Shown: piece after piece, positions 16,458 through 24,960 of the stretch
Layout of the letters: each line of letters opens with the position of its first letter
How positions within the stretch are numbered: position 1 is the stretch's first letter
NCBI RefSeq assembly: GCF_000764025.1
Contig: NZ_KN234745.1
Coordinates: 62,001 to 126,000, forward strand
Reading direction: 5' to 3'
Length of the DNA stretch: 64,000 nucleotides
Source of the DNA: Pseudohaliea rubra DSM 19751
GTDB lineage: Bacteria > Pseudomonadota > Gammaproteobacteria > Pseudomonadales > Halieaceae
Notes under the pieces: model-generated
What the model was told of the DNA's origin: nothing
Database searches by the model: none
What the model saw: the letters and a program-made list of their open reading frames with translations, nothing else
Program-made: the position numbers and the translations under genes

Positions 16458-17261
16458 ATGGCTTACCTGCAACGCGACGACGGCAATGTTTACTTTGAGG
16501 ATCACGGCAGCGGTGAGCGGACCATGCTGCTGCTGCACGGCTGGGGCATGAGCCTCCGCGTCTGGGATGCGACACTGCTGGCGCTTCTCGACAAGGGCTA
16601 TCGGGTGGTGCTCATGGACCATCGGGGCTGCGGCGGGTCCGATAAGGATTTCGCCGACATGAGCATCGAGGCCATTGCCGGCGACGTGGTCGCCCTGGTC
16701 GGGCAGCTCGCCTTGAATCGCGTTGTGCTCAATGGCTGGTCTCTCGGTGGGGCCGTGGCGGTTGCGGCAGCCGCGCAGCTAGGCGAGCGCTGTGAGGGGC
16801 TGGTGCTGACTTGCGCAGCGTCACCGATTTACGTGCAGAAGCCTGATCTTGCCCTGGGTGGCACGCCGGAGGATATGGCCGCTACGGTGCAGGGTCTGAG
16901 TGAGGATCGCATCACTTTCCTCCATGGTTTGTCCCGGGCCGTCTGCGCGAAGCCCGTCGGCGAGGCGCTGGAGCATTGGATGTGGCGGGTGTTCACGGAG
17001 GCCTCCCCCCGGGCGATTGCGACCCTCGCCGAGCTCGGCCCGCTGGATCAGCGCGCTGTGCTCGCCGGGCTCAGCATGCCTATACTCAGCTACGTCGGTG
17101 GCCAGGATGGTTTTGTTGCGCCGCCGATCTGCCGTTGGGTGGCCGATAACAACCCGAATGCCCGCGCCGTGGAGCTTCCCGATTGTGGCCACGCACCGTT
17201 CATCGAAGAGCGGGAGCGCTACCTCGAGGAGCTGCTCGCTTTCCTCGGCAGCCTCAGCTGA
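16458..17261 (+). CDS. Alpha/beta-fold hydrolase
   Basis: This 267-residue hydrolase has the oxyanion segment LLLHGWG (25-30), a nucleophile elbow GWSLGG with S95, an aspartate-bearing loop after the sixth strand (YVGGQDGFV) and the C-terminal histidine in DCGHAPFIEE. It belongs to the BioH/pimeloyl-ester or carboxylesterase-like branch. The ATG is six bases after the TetR stop, so it is the last gene of the operon. It may cleave an ester or a C-C bond in the substrate of the island. The substrate is unknown. Confidence 0.87.
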   Translation: MAYLQRDDGNVYFEDHGSGERTMLLLHGWGMSLRVWDATLLALLDKGYRVVLMDHRGCGGSDKDFADMSIEAIAGDVVALVGQLALNRVVLNGWSLGGAVAVAAAAQLGERCEGLVLTCAASPIYVQKPDLALGGTPEDMAATVQGLSEDRITFLHGLSRAVCAKPVGEALEHWMWRVFTEASPRAIATLAELGPLDQRAVLAGLSMPILSYVGGQDGFVAPPICRWVADNNPNARAVELPDCGHAPFIEERERYLEELLAFLGSLS

Positions 17262-17285
17262 GGCGCACTGTCCCTTCGCGCCGTC

Positions 17286-18593
17286 CTACCAGGCGGCGCT
17301 GTTAGCACCCACCCGGTCACGATTTGTTTCCAGCAGGGCCCCGTAAGTCAGCACCCGGAAGGTATCTGCCAGTTTGGTCTGGTGCGGCACGCTCTGGGTC
17401 ATGAAAATGCCGACGATGTCGTCCACCGGGTCCACCCAGAAGCGTGTCCCGGCCGCGCCACCCCAGCCGTAGCTGCCGTCCGCACCCAATTCGCCGGTGG
17501 CCCCCGGGTCGACGCTCACGCCGACCCCCAGACCGAAGCCGTCGATGGAATAGAGGTTGTCCGTGGCGAGGCCCGCGACGTGATTGCGGCGCAGATGACG
17601 CACGGTAAGGGGTGCGAGTAGCCGCACGCCGTCCACGGCACCATCCCCCGCGAGCATCCGCGCGAAGCGCAGATAATCTCTGGCGGTGCTGACAAGGCCG
17701 CCGCCGCCGCTCTCAAACACGTTGCCCTCGACATAACTCCGGGTGAGTTCCGGGTCGGCAACCTGAAGCGCCTGTTCGTCGCTGAATTGCCAGGGCGCGT
17801 CCGGGGCCATGGTCGTTCCCCGGGGTGAGTAGAGCTGGGCAAGGCGGTCCCGCTTCGCTGCGGGCACCAGGAAGTGTGTGTCCGTCATACCCAGGGGCTC
17901 GAAGATCCGCTCGCGGAAGAAGTCGCCAAGGCTCATGCCGCTGACAGCCTCCACCAGCCGCCCCTGAACGTCCACGGCGACACTGTAATGCCAGCGCGTG
18001 CCCGGTTCATATTGCAGGGGCAGGGTGCCCAGAGTCTCTGTAAATGCCGGCAGGTCTGCCTTCTGGAACAGCCCGGCTTCCCGGTATCTTCGATCCACAC
18101 TGCTATCGCCGAAGAGGCCGTAGCTGAAGCCGGCACTGTGCCGCAGCAGGTCCCGGATCGTCGGTTGCCGTGCCGCCGTCCGCGTGGTCAGGGGGGTGTT
18201 GGGGTCAAGGTCTTCGGCGACGGCGAGGTCCGCCAGCTCCGGAAGGTACTCTGCCACCGGATCTCCGAGCAGGAAATGACCCTCCTCATAAAGCATGAGG
18301 ACCGCCACCGTGGTGACCGGCTTGGTCATGGAGTAGATGCGGTAGAGCGTGTCGGTTGTCGCGGGCCGGCCCGCCTCCCGGTCGCGGTCGCCCCAGGTGG
18401 CGTGGTAGACGACGTCACCACCTCTGGCGATGAGCCCCTCACCGCCAACCATGATCCCCGCGGCTACGGCGGCGTCCATGTGCCGGTCGATCCGGGCCAG
18501 GCGCTCGGCGGAAAAGCCGGTTGCCGCCGGGTCCGGGGCGGCCGTCAGCGTGCCGCAGGCAAAAAGAAGCAGGGAGAGGGCAAGCTGGCGCAT
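17286..18593 (-). CDS. Serine hydrolase of the class C beta-lactamase fold
   Basis: This 435-residue protein has a signal peptide (MRQLALSLLLFACGTLTAA); a cysteine at residue 13 makes a lipoprotein possible, although phenylalanine at -2 is unusual. The nucleophile motif S-x-x-K is SMTK (88-91). The second motif, normally YxN, reads YSV in WHYSVAVD, and the third, normally KTG/HTG, is WGG in YGWGGAAGTRFW. These changes match EstB-type esterases and related peptidases more than true beta-lactamases. It converges with the alpha/beta hydrolase gene (24-bp gap) and lies 68 bases downstream of the YqaA-like gene, so it may be the last gene of the amidoligase operon. Confidence 0.85.
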   Translation of the reverse strand: MRQLALSLLLFACGTLTAAPDPAATGFSAERLARIDRHMDAAVAAGIMVGGEGLIARGGDVVYHATWGDRDREAGRPATTDTLYRIYSMTKPVTTVAVLMLYEEGHFLLGDPVAEYLPELADLAVAEDLDPNTPLTTRTAARQPTIRDLLRHSAGFSYGLFGDSSVDRRYREAGLFQKADLPAFTETLGTLPLQYEPGTRWHYSVAVDVQGRLVEAVSGMSLGDFFRERIFEPLGMTDTHFLVPAAKRDRLAQLYSPRGTTMAPDAPWQFSDEQALQVADPELTRSYVEGNVFESGGGGLVSTARDYLRFARMLAGDGAVDGVRLLAPLTVRHLRRNHVAGLATDNLYSIDGFGLGVGVSVDPGATGELGADGSYGWGGAAGTRFWVDPVDDIVGIFMTQSVPHQTKLADTFRVLTYGALLETNRDRVGANSAAW

Positions 18594-18660
18594 CGCGGTG
18601 TTCCCGGTTCAACGAAAGCGCTACGCTAGCTCGCTTTGCCGGTCCAGGCAAATGCGCCTT

Positions 18661-19092
18661 TCAGCCTGGCTGAGGCGTCCCCACCAGGAGCGAGAGGGCG
18701 GCGTAGCGGAGGCCTTTGCCGACAGCAAGCAACGGAGCCACCTTCCATAGCGGTGCCTGCAAGGTGCCGGCGACCAGGGGAAGGGCATCACCGCCGAGGG
18801 GCAGCCAGGCGAAGAGCAGGCTCCAGTAACCGTAGCGGCTGTACCAGGCTGTAGCGCGGGCGAGCTGTCGCTCGCTCACAGGCCACCAGCGGCGTTCCCG
18901 GAAACGAAGCAGGGCGAGACCAAGGACCCAGTTCACCAGTCCCCCGAGCGTATTACCCAGGGTGGCGACCGCTACGAGTAGCGCAGGATCGCTGCCGCTG
19001 GCAAGCAGGCCAAGGAAGACCACCTCGGAGTAGAAAGGGAGAAAGGTCGCCGCGAGGAAGGCGCTGGCAAAGAGTACCGTGAGCTCAGCCAC
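18661..19092 (-). CDS. YqaA-like (DedA superfamily) membrane protein
   Basis: The GTG start at 19092 overlaps the stop of the preceding gene by eight bases and yields 143 residues; longer readings would run through that gene. The pattern is that of the small SNARE-associated/DedA-like YqaA family: an FLPFYSEVVFLGLL re-entrant helix, TLGNTLGGLVNWVLG, the R-rich loop and the YSRYGYWSLLFAWLPLGGDALPLVAG block, divided by small residues, with the conserved proline-glycine-D. DedA relatives flip or transport lipids or depend on proton motive force. The overlap with a gamma-glutamyl hydrolase gene suggests a shared task, which is not known. Confidence 0.8.
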   Translation of the reverse strand: MAELTVLFASAFLAATFLPFYSEVVFLGLLASGSDPALLVAVATLGNTLGGLVNWVLGLALLRFRERRWWPVSERQLARATAWYSRYGYWSLLFAWLPLGGDALPLVAGTLQAPLWKVAPLLAVGKGLRYAALSLLVGTPQPG

Positions 19093-19759
19093 GGCGTTCG
19101 AGGGCTGCCCGTACCAGCCAGCGGAAGAGGGCGCGCTGCGCAGACAGATAGAGCAGGTATTCCGGGTGCCACTGTACGCCGAGTATCGCGCGCTCGCGGT
19201 GCTCCACACCCTGCACAAGTCCATCAAGGTCGCGGCCGGTGATAGCCAGTTCCTCGCCTGGTCGGTCGACGGCCTGATGGTGAAGGCTGTTTACCCGGAG
19301 CCGTTTGCGGTGGGTGACCGCTGCCAGCTGCGAGCCGTGTTCGAGATCTACGCGCTTGGTGGGTAGCAGGCTTCCGCGGTTGCGGGTGCGCCGGCGCAGG
19401 GCGCGGATATCGCCGTGGAGATTGCCGCCGAGGACGACGTTGATGAGCTGGGCGCCGCGGCAGATGCCGAGAAGCGGCAGTCTGTGCTCCAGTGCACGCC
19501 GAACCCAGCGGAGCTCCAGCGCATCGCGAGCCGCATCGATGCGTACCGCTCCTTCCAGAACGCCGCCATAGTGCTCCGGCGCGATGTCGTTGCCGCCGCC
19601 GATCACCAGACCGTCGATGTCCTCAAGGGACTGCTGATGGCGCAGGCTGATGCGGACTGCCCGGGCGCCGCAGAGAGCCAGCGCCACTCGCGTACACCAC
19701 CAGGCGGATGCGTAGCGGCGGGCAGTGCCGGTCACGCCAATTCGCGGTCGCGCAGCCAT
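19085..19759 (-). CDS. Gamma-glutamyl-gamma-aminobutyrate hydrolase-like (peptidase C26)
   Basis: This 224-residue class I glutamine-amidotransferase-fold hydrolase has nucleophile C100 in GICRGAQ and the dyad H198/E200 in GVQWHPE. The LVIGGGNDIAPEHYGG segment is typical of PuuD-like C26 peptidases. The enzyme should cleave a gamma-glutamyl or related amide bond. It overlaps the amidoligase gene by 28 bases upstream and the YqaA-like gene by 8 bases downstream. Pairing of an amidoligase with a C26/GATase protein is a described theme (Iyer, Aravind and colleagues), implying synthesis and trimming of an amide-linked product. Confidence 0.88.
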   Translation of the reverse strand: MAARPRIGVTGTARRYASAWWCTRVALALCGARAVRISLRHQQSLEDIDGLVIGGGNDIAPEHYGGVLEGAVRIDAARDALELRWVRRALEHRLPLLGICRGAQLINVVLGGNLHGDIRALRRRTRNRGSLLPTKRVDLEHGSQLAAVTHRKRLRVNSLHHQAVDRPGEELAITGRDLDGLVQGVEHRERAILGVQWHPEYLLYLSAQRALFRWLVRAALERRG

Positions 19760-20706
19760 GGGGTGAGTTCCGTGCTCCAGGCGGCCCGGTCGACTCCGAC
19801 GAGCGGCCTTCCGCGTTCAAGAAAAGCTGTGGCGAGGTGCGCAAGGTCCTGCGGCCGCTGGGCGAGATCATCGATGATCCGCCAACCCTCCCAGGCGTTT
19901 CCGAGGGACCAGTCCGGGTCGTCGATGAGACAGTTCGGCAGGCGGTAGTGGAAGGCCGGCCGCGCCTTGACGCGGTCGTCCTGAACCGCTGCCTGCACGG
20001 CCGCGGCATCGAGGACGCTGAGTAGCGGCAGCATGTCCAGGGCCCGGTTGCGGGTGGAGTTGTGCTCAAGATAGGTGGCCAGGAGTGCCTTGCCGGTAGC
20101 TGGCGGTCCCCGCTCGCACAGCGTCCGGGTATAGGCTTCCGGGTAAAGGTCCACATAGGGGCTTACGCGTCGGGCGAGGTCTACGGCATGGGCGTCCACC
20201 AGCCACCACTGGAGCAGGGCGAAGGCAACCAGGTAGCGCCAGAGCGTCCCGGCTTCGAGGTCGGGCGCCTCGGTATTGATGTGGACGCCGTAGGCTGCGA
20301 TCACCGAGTCGCGGGTACCGGCAGCCCCGGCATTGCGGAGCGCGTCTACGAGCGGGTCAAGCAATAGGGCGAGTTTATCAAGAGGGATCGGCGGACAGAC
20401 CACCTCCAGCGGCACAATGCGCTCAGCGGCAAGGCTGAGGAGTTCTACCCAGCCCTCGCCGCTGCTGCCGTTCTGCTCGGCGGCCTGGCGCTTGAGGAAG
20501 TCCCAGTCGATCTCGATCGTAAAGTCGCCGGCTCCGGGAACGGCGAGCACGCAATGGGCCGCGTCCGCTTGCCGGCGCTCACCGCCGATGGCCTTTTGCA
20601 CCACGTTCGCTGCATCGTCGAGGGACAGGCCGGTGAACTCGATCTCCAAGCCGGCCCGGCGCCAGGCATCCCGGCGTGTGTGTGTTACCGCGGGAAGCGT
20701 AAACAT
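19732..20706 (-). CDS. Amidoligase-family protein (COOH-NH2 ligase, glutamine-synthetase fold)
   Basis: The 324-residue sequence matches the Amidoligase_2 pattern. An N-terminal GLEIEF (19-24) gives the two metal-binding glutamates, EIDWDF (65-70) and LEVVCPPIPLD (100-110) follow, then the GVHINTE strand (140-146; H142, N144) and an arginine-bearing segment near NRALDMLPLL. Such enzymes are predicted to join carboxyl and amino groups at the cost of ATP. No substrate is known for this branch. The gene overlaps a C26 hydrolase by 28 bases and lies 30 bases after an MFS transporter gene, so the transporter, ligase and hydrolases may form one operon. Confidence 0.82.
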   Translation of the reverse strand: MFTLPAVTHTRRDAWRRAGLEIEFTGLSLDDAANVVQKAIGGERRQADAAHCVLAVPGAGDFTIEIDWDFLKRQAAEQNGSSGEGWVELLSLAAERIVPLEVVCPPIPLDKLALLLDPLVDALRNAGAAGTRDSVIAAYGVHINTEAPDLEAGTLWRYLVAFALLQWWLVDAHAVDLARRVSPYVDLYPEAYTRTLCERGPPATGKALLATYLEHNSTRNRALDMLPLLSVLDAAAVQAAVQDDRVKARPAFHYRLPNCLIDDPDWSLGNAWEGWRIIDDLAQRPQDLAHLATAFLERGRPLVGVDRAAWSTELTPWLRDRELA

Positions 20707-20736
20707 GTGCCCAGCATAGCAGACTCGTCCCGTGCC

Positions 20737-22122
20737 TCAGTCTTGCGCCGCAGCCGGCGTGCCGTCGCGGGCGAGATCAGCAGGCAGGTTGCGGGCCGCG
20801 AGGAGGAAGCTGCCGATGGCCAGCAGGCCAACGCAGGCGGTTATCACCATGGCCCAGCGCAGGTTCTGGTCGCCGGCCATCGGCGCAAGCAGATCGCTGG
20901 CCAGACCCGTAAAAAAGGGCCCGAGCCCAAGCCCGATCATGTTGAGTACGAAGAACAGCACTGCGGACGTGAGCGCGCGCATGCGGGGTGGCACGAGGGC
21001 GTGGGCAATGGCGATGCTGGGCCCGAGGTAAAGGGAGTTCACCACGGAGACCACCGCGAGGACCGCCAGCACTGACGTCGTATGGTTGCTGAGGATTACG
21101 TAGAAGTAGGGGAAAAAAGCAAGGCCCCCACCGATGGCGGGCACCCACACGTACCAGCGTCGGTCGCCCACCGCGAGCCGGTCACCGAGGTAGCCGCCGA
21201 GGAAAGTGCCAATCGCGCCGGAAAGGCCCGCGACCAGGGACAGCACCAGCCCGACGTCGCCGACGCTCATGCCGTGGTTGCGGATCAGCAGCGAGGGTAG
21301 GAAATTGCCGTTGCCATAGGAGACGTAGGAAGTGAGTGCGCAGCCCATCGCGACGTACCAGAAGGATCGCCGCTCGCGGAGCAGGCGCAGGGTCTCGCCG
21401 ATGCTGGGGCGATGGTCGTTGCTGCCCGCAGCATCCCAGCGTCCGCGGGGTGGCTCGCGAACGGTGAGCGCCAGCACGATGGCGAAGAGAATGCCCGGAA
21501 GGCCCACGACCATGAAGGCTGCGCGCCAGCCGAAGGTGTCGGCGAGGATGCCGCCGAAGGCGTAGCCCAGGAGGATGCCAATATAGATACCCGAGGAGTA
21601 GAAAGACAGCGCCGTGCCGCGCTGTTCCGGCGGGTAATAGTCGCTGATCATGGAGTGAGCCGGGGGGCTGCCGCCAGCCTCTCCGAGGCCCACGCCGACC
21701 CGCGCCAGCAGCAGCTGTCCATAGCTCTGCACGAGGCCCGAGAGAGCCGTCATGCCGCTCCAGACGGCGAGGGCCGCTGCGACAATGTTGCGGCGGTTGC
21801 CCCGATCGGCAAGGTAGGCAATGGGGATGCCTGCGGTCACGTAGATGACTGCGAAGGTGAAGCCCGAGAGCAGCCCGAGCTGCGCGTCGGTCAGGCCCAT
21901 ATCGGCCTTGATCGGCTCCTGCAGGATCACCAGGATCTGCCGGTCGATGAAGTTGAAGGCGTAGACGATGGTCAGCATCACCAGCACGAAGCGTCGGTAA
22001 CGGGAGCTGAAGTTGTCGTCGCGGACATTATTGTTCTGAGTTGTCACGGCGGCACCACTGCTGCAGAGTGCGGAAGACTGTGCCACAGGCGCGGCGGATT
22101 TGGTATTTCTGGCTTCAGGCAC
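20737..22122 (-). CDS. MFS transporter, spinster-like
   Basis: This permease of up to 461 residues has twelve predicted membrane helices. The first helix ends in [10 protein letters not shown] and the 2-3 loop has the MFS signature [41 protein letters not shown] and the central REPPRGRWD loop are typical of the spinster-type branch. The N-terminus is uncertain: GTG 22122 is used, but GTG 22047 would remove a polar 25-residue leader and still leave a full transporter. It could export the product of the amidoligase genes behind it or import a catabolic substrate. The moaC gene diverges only 45 bases away. Confidence 0.85.
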   Translation of the reverse strand: MPEARNTKSAAPVAQSSALCSSGAAVTTQNNNVRDDNFSSRYRRFVLVMLTIVYAFNFIDRQILVILQEPIKADMGLTDAQLGLLSGFTFAVIYVTAGIPIAYLADRGNRRNIVAAALAVWSGMTALSGLVQSYGQLLLARVGVGLGEAGGSPPAHSMISDYYPPEQRGTALSFYSSGIYIGILLGYAFGGILADTFGWRAAFMVVGLPGILFAIVLALTVREPPRGRWDAAGSNDHRPSIGETLRLLRERRSFWYVAMGCALTSYVSYGNGNFLPSLLIRNHGMSVGDVGLVLSLVAGLSGAIGTFLGGYLGDRLAVGDRRWYVWVPAIGGGLAFFPYFYVILSNHTTSVLAVLAVVSVVNSLYLGPSIAIAHALVPPRMRALTSAVLFFVLNMIGLGLGPFFTGLASDLLAPMAGDQNLRWAMVITACVGLLAIGSFLLAARNLPADLARDGTPAAAQD

Positions 22123-22167
22123 GGCCTTTGGCTAGACTGCCGGGCCGATGAACGCAAGGCCGGAGCG

Positions 22168-22656
22168 ATGGCGGAGCTGACACACCTTGATAGTGAGGGC
22201 GAGGCCCACATGGTGGACGTGGGCGATAAGCCCGTGACCCGCCGGGAAGCGTCTGCGGCCAGTGACGTCATCATGGACGTTTCGACCCTGGCTCTGCTCC
22301 GGGCCGGTAACGCGGCCAAGGGCGATGTTTTTGCTGTGGCGCGCATTGCCGGTATTCAGGCGGCCAAGCGCACGGCGGAGCTCATCCCCCTTTGCCATCC
22401 GTTGCCGCTGGATCGGATCGACGTGGAAGTGACAGCCTGTGATGAGCTGCCCGGGGTTCGGATTGTGGCCCGCTGCGCGGTTGCAGGGCGCACGGGGGTC
22501 GAGATGGAGGCGCTGACCGCGGCGGCCGTGGCCGCGCTTACGGTCTATGACATGCTCAAGGCTGTTGACCGCGACATGACCATCGCCGCCACGCGGCTCC
22601 TGACGAAGCGCGGCGGCCGCTCCGGCGACTACCGGCGAGAGAACGCACCGGCGTGA
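22168..22656 (+). CDS. moaC: Cyclic pyranopterin monophosphate synthase MoaC
   Basis: This 162-residue enzyme makes cyclic pyranopterin monophosphate from the MoaA product in molybdenum-cofactor biosynthesis. Conserved blocks are [15 protein letters not shown], the substrate-binding [31 protein letters not shown] and the catalytic lysine in LKAVDRDM. The ATG at 22168 begins the typical MoaC N-terminus; an ATG at 22148 is out of frame. The stop overlaps the GTG of moaD. moaA and moaB are not in the window. Confidence 0.95.
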   Translation: MAELTHLDSEGEAHMVDVGDKPVTRREASAASDVIMDVSTLALLRAGNAAKGDVFAVARIAGIQAAKRTAELIPLCHPLPLDRIDVEVTACDELPGVRIVARCAVAGRTGVEMEALTAAAVAALTVYDMLKAVDRDMTIAATRLLTKRGGRSGDYRRENAPA

Positions 22657-22901
22657 AGGTATTGTTCTTCGCCAGCGTGAGGGAGCGTCTCGGCAGCGGT
22701 GAGTGCGAGTTCACCGGCGCAGCGCTGCCGCCGGACCTGGACACGCTGCGCGGTGCTCTGGCGGCACGCAGCGACGTGTATCGGGAAGTGCTTGCACAGC
22801 CGAATCTGCTCTGCGCCGTGAACCAGATTGTGGTGCACGGCAATGTTGCCCTCGGGCCCGATGACGAGGTGGCTTTCTTTCCACCGGTCACCGGCGGCTG
22901 A
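22653..22901 (+). CDS. moaD: Molybdopterin synthase sulfur-carrier subunit MoaD
   Basis: This 82-residue ubiquitin-fold protein starts at the GTG overlapping the moaC stop. It begins [13 protein letters not shown] and ends in the di-glycine tail (FFPPVTGG), which is adenylated and thiocarboxylated before sulfur transfer to the pterin. moaE starts one base after its stop. Confidence 0.95.
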   Translation: MKVLFFASVRERLGSGECEFTGAALPPDLDTLRGALAARSDVYREVLAQPNLLCAVNQIVVHGNVALGPDDEVAFFPPVTGG

Positions 22902-22902
22902 C

Positions 22903-23394
22903 ATGGGCCCGCGTTTCTGTCGTATCCAGCGGGAGGACTTCGACCCGGCCGCGCTGCAGGCGGCGGTGGCGACAGGAGATAGTGCGGGGGCAGTGGTGAC
23001 TTTTACCGGGCAGGTGCGGCGGCCCGTCGGTGACGACAGCTTCAGCGGTCTCACCCTGGAGCACTACCCGGGCATGACGGAACGCGCCATCGCGGCGATT
23101 CTCGACGAGGCAGGGGAGCGCTGGCCGCTCCTCGCTATCGGTGTGGTGCATCGCATTGGCGAGCTGGCCCCGGGTGCCAGCATCGTCTGGGTCGGTGCGG
23201 CGGCCGCCCACCGCGGCGATGCCTTCGCGGCCTGCGAGTTCACCATGGACTACCTGAAAACCCGCGCCCCGTTCTGGAAGAAGGAATATCGGGGTTCCGG
23301 AGCGCGCTGGGTGGAGGCGCGCCGCGGAGATGATGAGCGCGCGGCGCGCTGGCAGCGCGCGGCGCCAATGACCACGGCAAGGACGGAAGACTAG
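22903..23394 (+). CDS. moaE: Molybdopterin synthase catalytic subunit MoaE
   Basis: The 163-residue protein starts at ATG 22903, just past the moaD stop. The family hallmarks are VVTFTGQVR, LEHYPGMTERAI, HRIGELAPGASIVWVGAAAAHR divided at its glycines, and the active-site segment KTRAPFWKKEY with the two lysines that hold the pterin. It forms a heterotetramer with MoaD. The C-terminal 25 residues are arginine- and alanine-rich and longer than in E. coli. Confidence 0.94.
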   Translation: MGPRFCRIQREDFDPAALQAAVATGDSAGAVVTFTGQVRRPVGDDSFSGLTLEHYPGMTERAIAAILDEAGERWPLLAIGVVHRIGELAPGASIVWVGAAAAHRGDAFAACEFTMDYLKTRAPFWKKEYRGSGARWVEARRGDDERAARWQRAAPMTTARTED

Positions 23395-23399
23395 CAATT

Positions 23400-23882
23400 A
23401 TGGCACTGGATCCTCGGGCGCTGCGCAATACTCTGGGCAATTTCGCGACAGGGGTCTGTCTGGTCACGGCTTTGGACGGCGAGCTGCAGCCGCAGGCCCT
23501 CACGGTGAATTCCTTTTCATCCGTGTCCCTGGACCCCCCGCTGGTTCTGTGGAGCCTGCAGAACAACTCCGAAGCTTACGATATCTTTGCAACGCCGCAG
23601 CACTATGCCATCAACGTGCTGGCGGCGGAGCAGGAACTTTTGTCCACACGCTACGCGCAGTCCGGGGCTCATCTGCTCGACCCGGCCCATTTCACGCCCG
23701 GGGAGAACGGCGCACCGGTGATTACCGGCGCGCTGGCAGTCTTCGAATGCCAGCTGGCGGCGACGCATGAGGGCGGGGACCACACCATCATCGTGGGTCG
23801 GGTCGCCCGCTTTGCGGCGGATACCACCCGCGAACCGCTGGTCTTCTACCGCGGCGGCTACCGCGCGCTCGCGGTATCCTGA
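23400..23882 (+). CDS. Flavin reductase family protein
   Basis: This 160-residue FMN-binding split-barrel protein has LRNTLGNFATGVCLVTA, the conserved ALTVNSFSSVSLDPPLVLW strand-loop that holds FMN, and a late HTIIVGRVARFAAD strand. Such reductases supply reduced flavin to two-component monooxygenases or act as NAD(P)H:flavin reductases. No monooxygenase partner is encoded nearby. The gene follows moaE by five bases, so it may be co-transcribed with the molybdopterin genes without sharing their function. Confidence 0.88.
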   Translation: MALDPRALRNTLGNFATGVCLVTALDGELQPQALTVNSFSSVSLDPPLVLWSLQNNSEAYDIFATPQHYAINVLAAEQELLSTRYAQSGAHLLDPAHFTPGENGAPVITGALAVFECQLAATHEGGDHTIIVGRVARFAADTTREPLVFYRGGYRALAVS

Positions 23883-23886
23883 GCCC

Positions 23887-24438
23887 ATGAAGTTCTGTAG
23901 CGATTGCGGCGCTGCCGTTACCTTCCGTATCCCCCCGGGGGATGACCGGGAGCGTTTTGTCTGTGATGCGTGCGAGACGATTCATTACATCAACCCGAGG
24001 GTTATCGTGGGCTGCCTGCCGACCTGGGGCGACCAGGTCCTGCTTTGCCGCCGGGCCATTGAGCCGCGCCGCGATTACTGGACACTGCCCGCCGGGTTCA
24101 TGGAGAACGGCGAGACCACGGAGGAGGGGGCCGCCCGGGAAACCTGGGAGGAGGCCCGGGCGCGGGTCCGGGACCTCGCCCTCTACCGCGTTTATGACGT
24201 GCCGTATATCAATCAGGTGTATTTGTTCTACCGCTGCAGCCTGATTGACGGCAGCCACGCGCCCGGACCGGAGAGCACAGAAACCCGCCTCTACCGCCGC
24301 GACGAGGTGCCCTGGGACGACCTTGCGTTCCCGAGTATTTATCGGGCGCTGCGCGCCTTCTTCGATGATCGCGAGGCGGGCCGTGACTATCCGCACGCCG
24401 TGGAAACCATCTTTCGCCGTCGTGATGCCGGCGGCTGA
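23887..24438 (+). CDS. Nudix hydrolase with N-terminal zinc ribbon
   Basis: The 183-residue protein starts at the ATG four bases after the flavin-reductase stop. Residues 1-30 are a zinc ribbon with two CxxC knuckles (FCSDCG and CDAC). The Nudix box follows as GFMENGETTEEGAARETWEEA, cut here at its usual GX5EX7REXXEE pattern. The zinc-ribbon Nudix branch hydrolyses nucleoside-diphosphate derivatives such as NADH, FAD or ADP-ribose; the substrate is not evident. A longer in-frame reading upstream overlaps the flavin-reductase gene and is rejected. Confidence 0.9.
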   Translation: MKFCSDCGAAVTFRIPPGDDRERFVCDACETIHYINPRVIVGCLPTWGDQVLLCRRAIEPRRDYWTLPAGFMENGETTEEGAARETWEEARARVRDLALYRVYDVPYINQVYLFYRCSLIDGSHAPGPESTETRLYRRDEVPWDDLAFPSIYRALRAFFDDREAGRDYPHAVETIFRRRDAGG

Positions 24439-24477
24439 AACACGCCAGCATGACAGCCAGCCAACGAGGAGATCGCC

Positions 24478-24954
24478 ATGGCATTCCCCAAGATCGGTAA
24501 CCTGGCTCCGGCCTTTACGCTGCCCGACCAGGATGGCAGCAAGGTCAGCCTGAAGCAGTTTCGTGACGATAAGAATGTCGTTCTCTATTTTTACCCGAAG
24601 GCCATGACGCCGGGCTGTACGGTCCAGGCCTGCGGCCTGCGCGATAGCAGCAAGGCGCTGGCGAAGAAGGATACGGTCGTGCTCGGGATCAGCCCGGACC
24701 CGGTGGCACGCCTTTGCAAGTTCATCGACAAGGAACAGCTGAACTTCACGCTGCTCTCCGACGAGGATCACGCCATCGCCGAGAAGTACGGCGCCTGGGG
24801 CCTGAAGAAGTTCATGGGCCGCGAGTTCATGGGCATCCTGCGTACGACCTTTATCATCGGCAGGGACGGGCGTCTGAAATACATCATGGACAAGGTCAAG
24901 ACCAAGTCCCACCACGACGATGTGCTCGCTCTGATCGAAGAGCTGGGTCTGTAG
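24478..24954 (+). CDS. bcp: Thioredoxin-dependent peroxiredoxin (Bcp/PrxQ type)
   Basis: This 158-residue peroxiredoxin carries the active-site motif PKAMTPGCTVQACGLRD with peroxidatic C47 and, five residues later, resolving C52, as in BCP/PrxQ. It reduces hydrogen peroxide and organic hydroperoxides using thioredoxin; trxB is at 54077-55030. A clear AACGAGGAG precedes the start. Confidence 0.93.
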   Translation: MAFPKIGNLAPAFTLPDQDGSKVSLKQFRDDKNVVLYFYPKAMTPGCTVQACGLRDSSKALAKKDTVVLGISPDPVARLCKFIDKEQLNFTLLSDEDHAIAEKYGAWGLKKFMGREFMGILRTTFIIGRDGRLKYIMDKVKTKSHHDDVLALIEELGL

Positions 24955-24960
24955 CACACC

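Noticed and set aside
17286-18593. True class C beta-lactamase
   Set aside because: The YxN and KTG motifs are replaced by YSV and WGG, as in esterase-type members.
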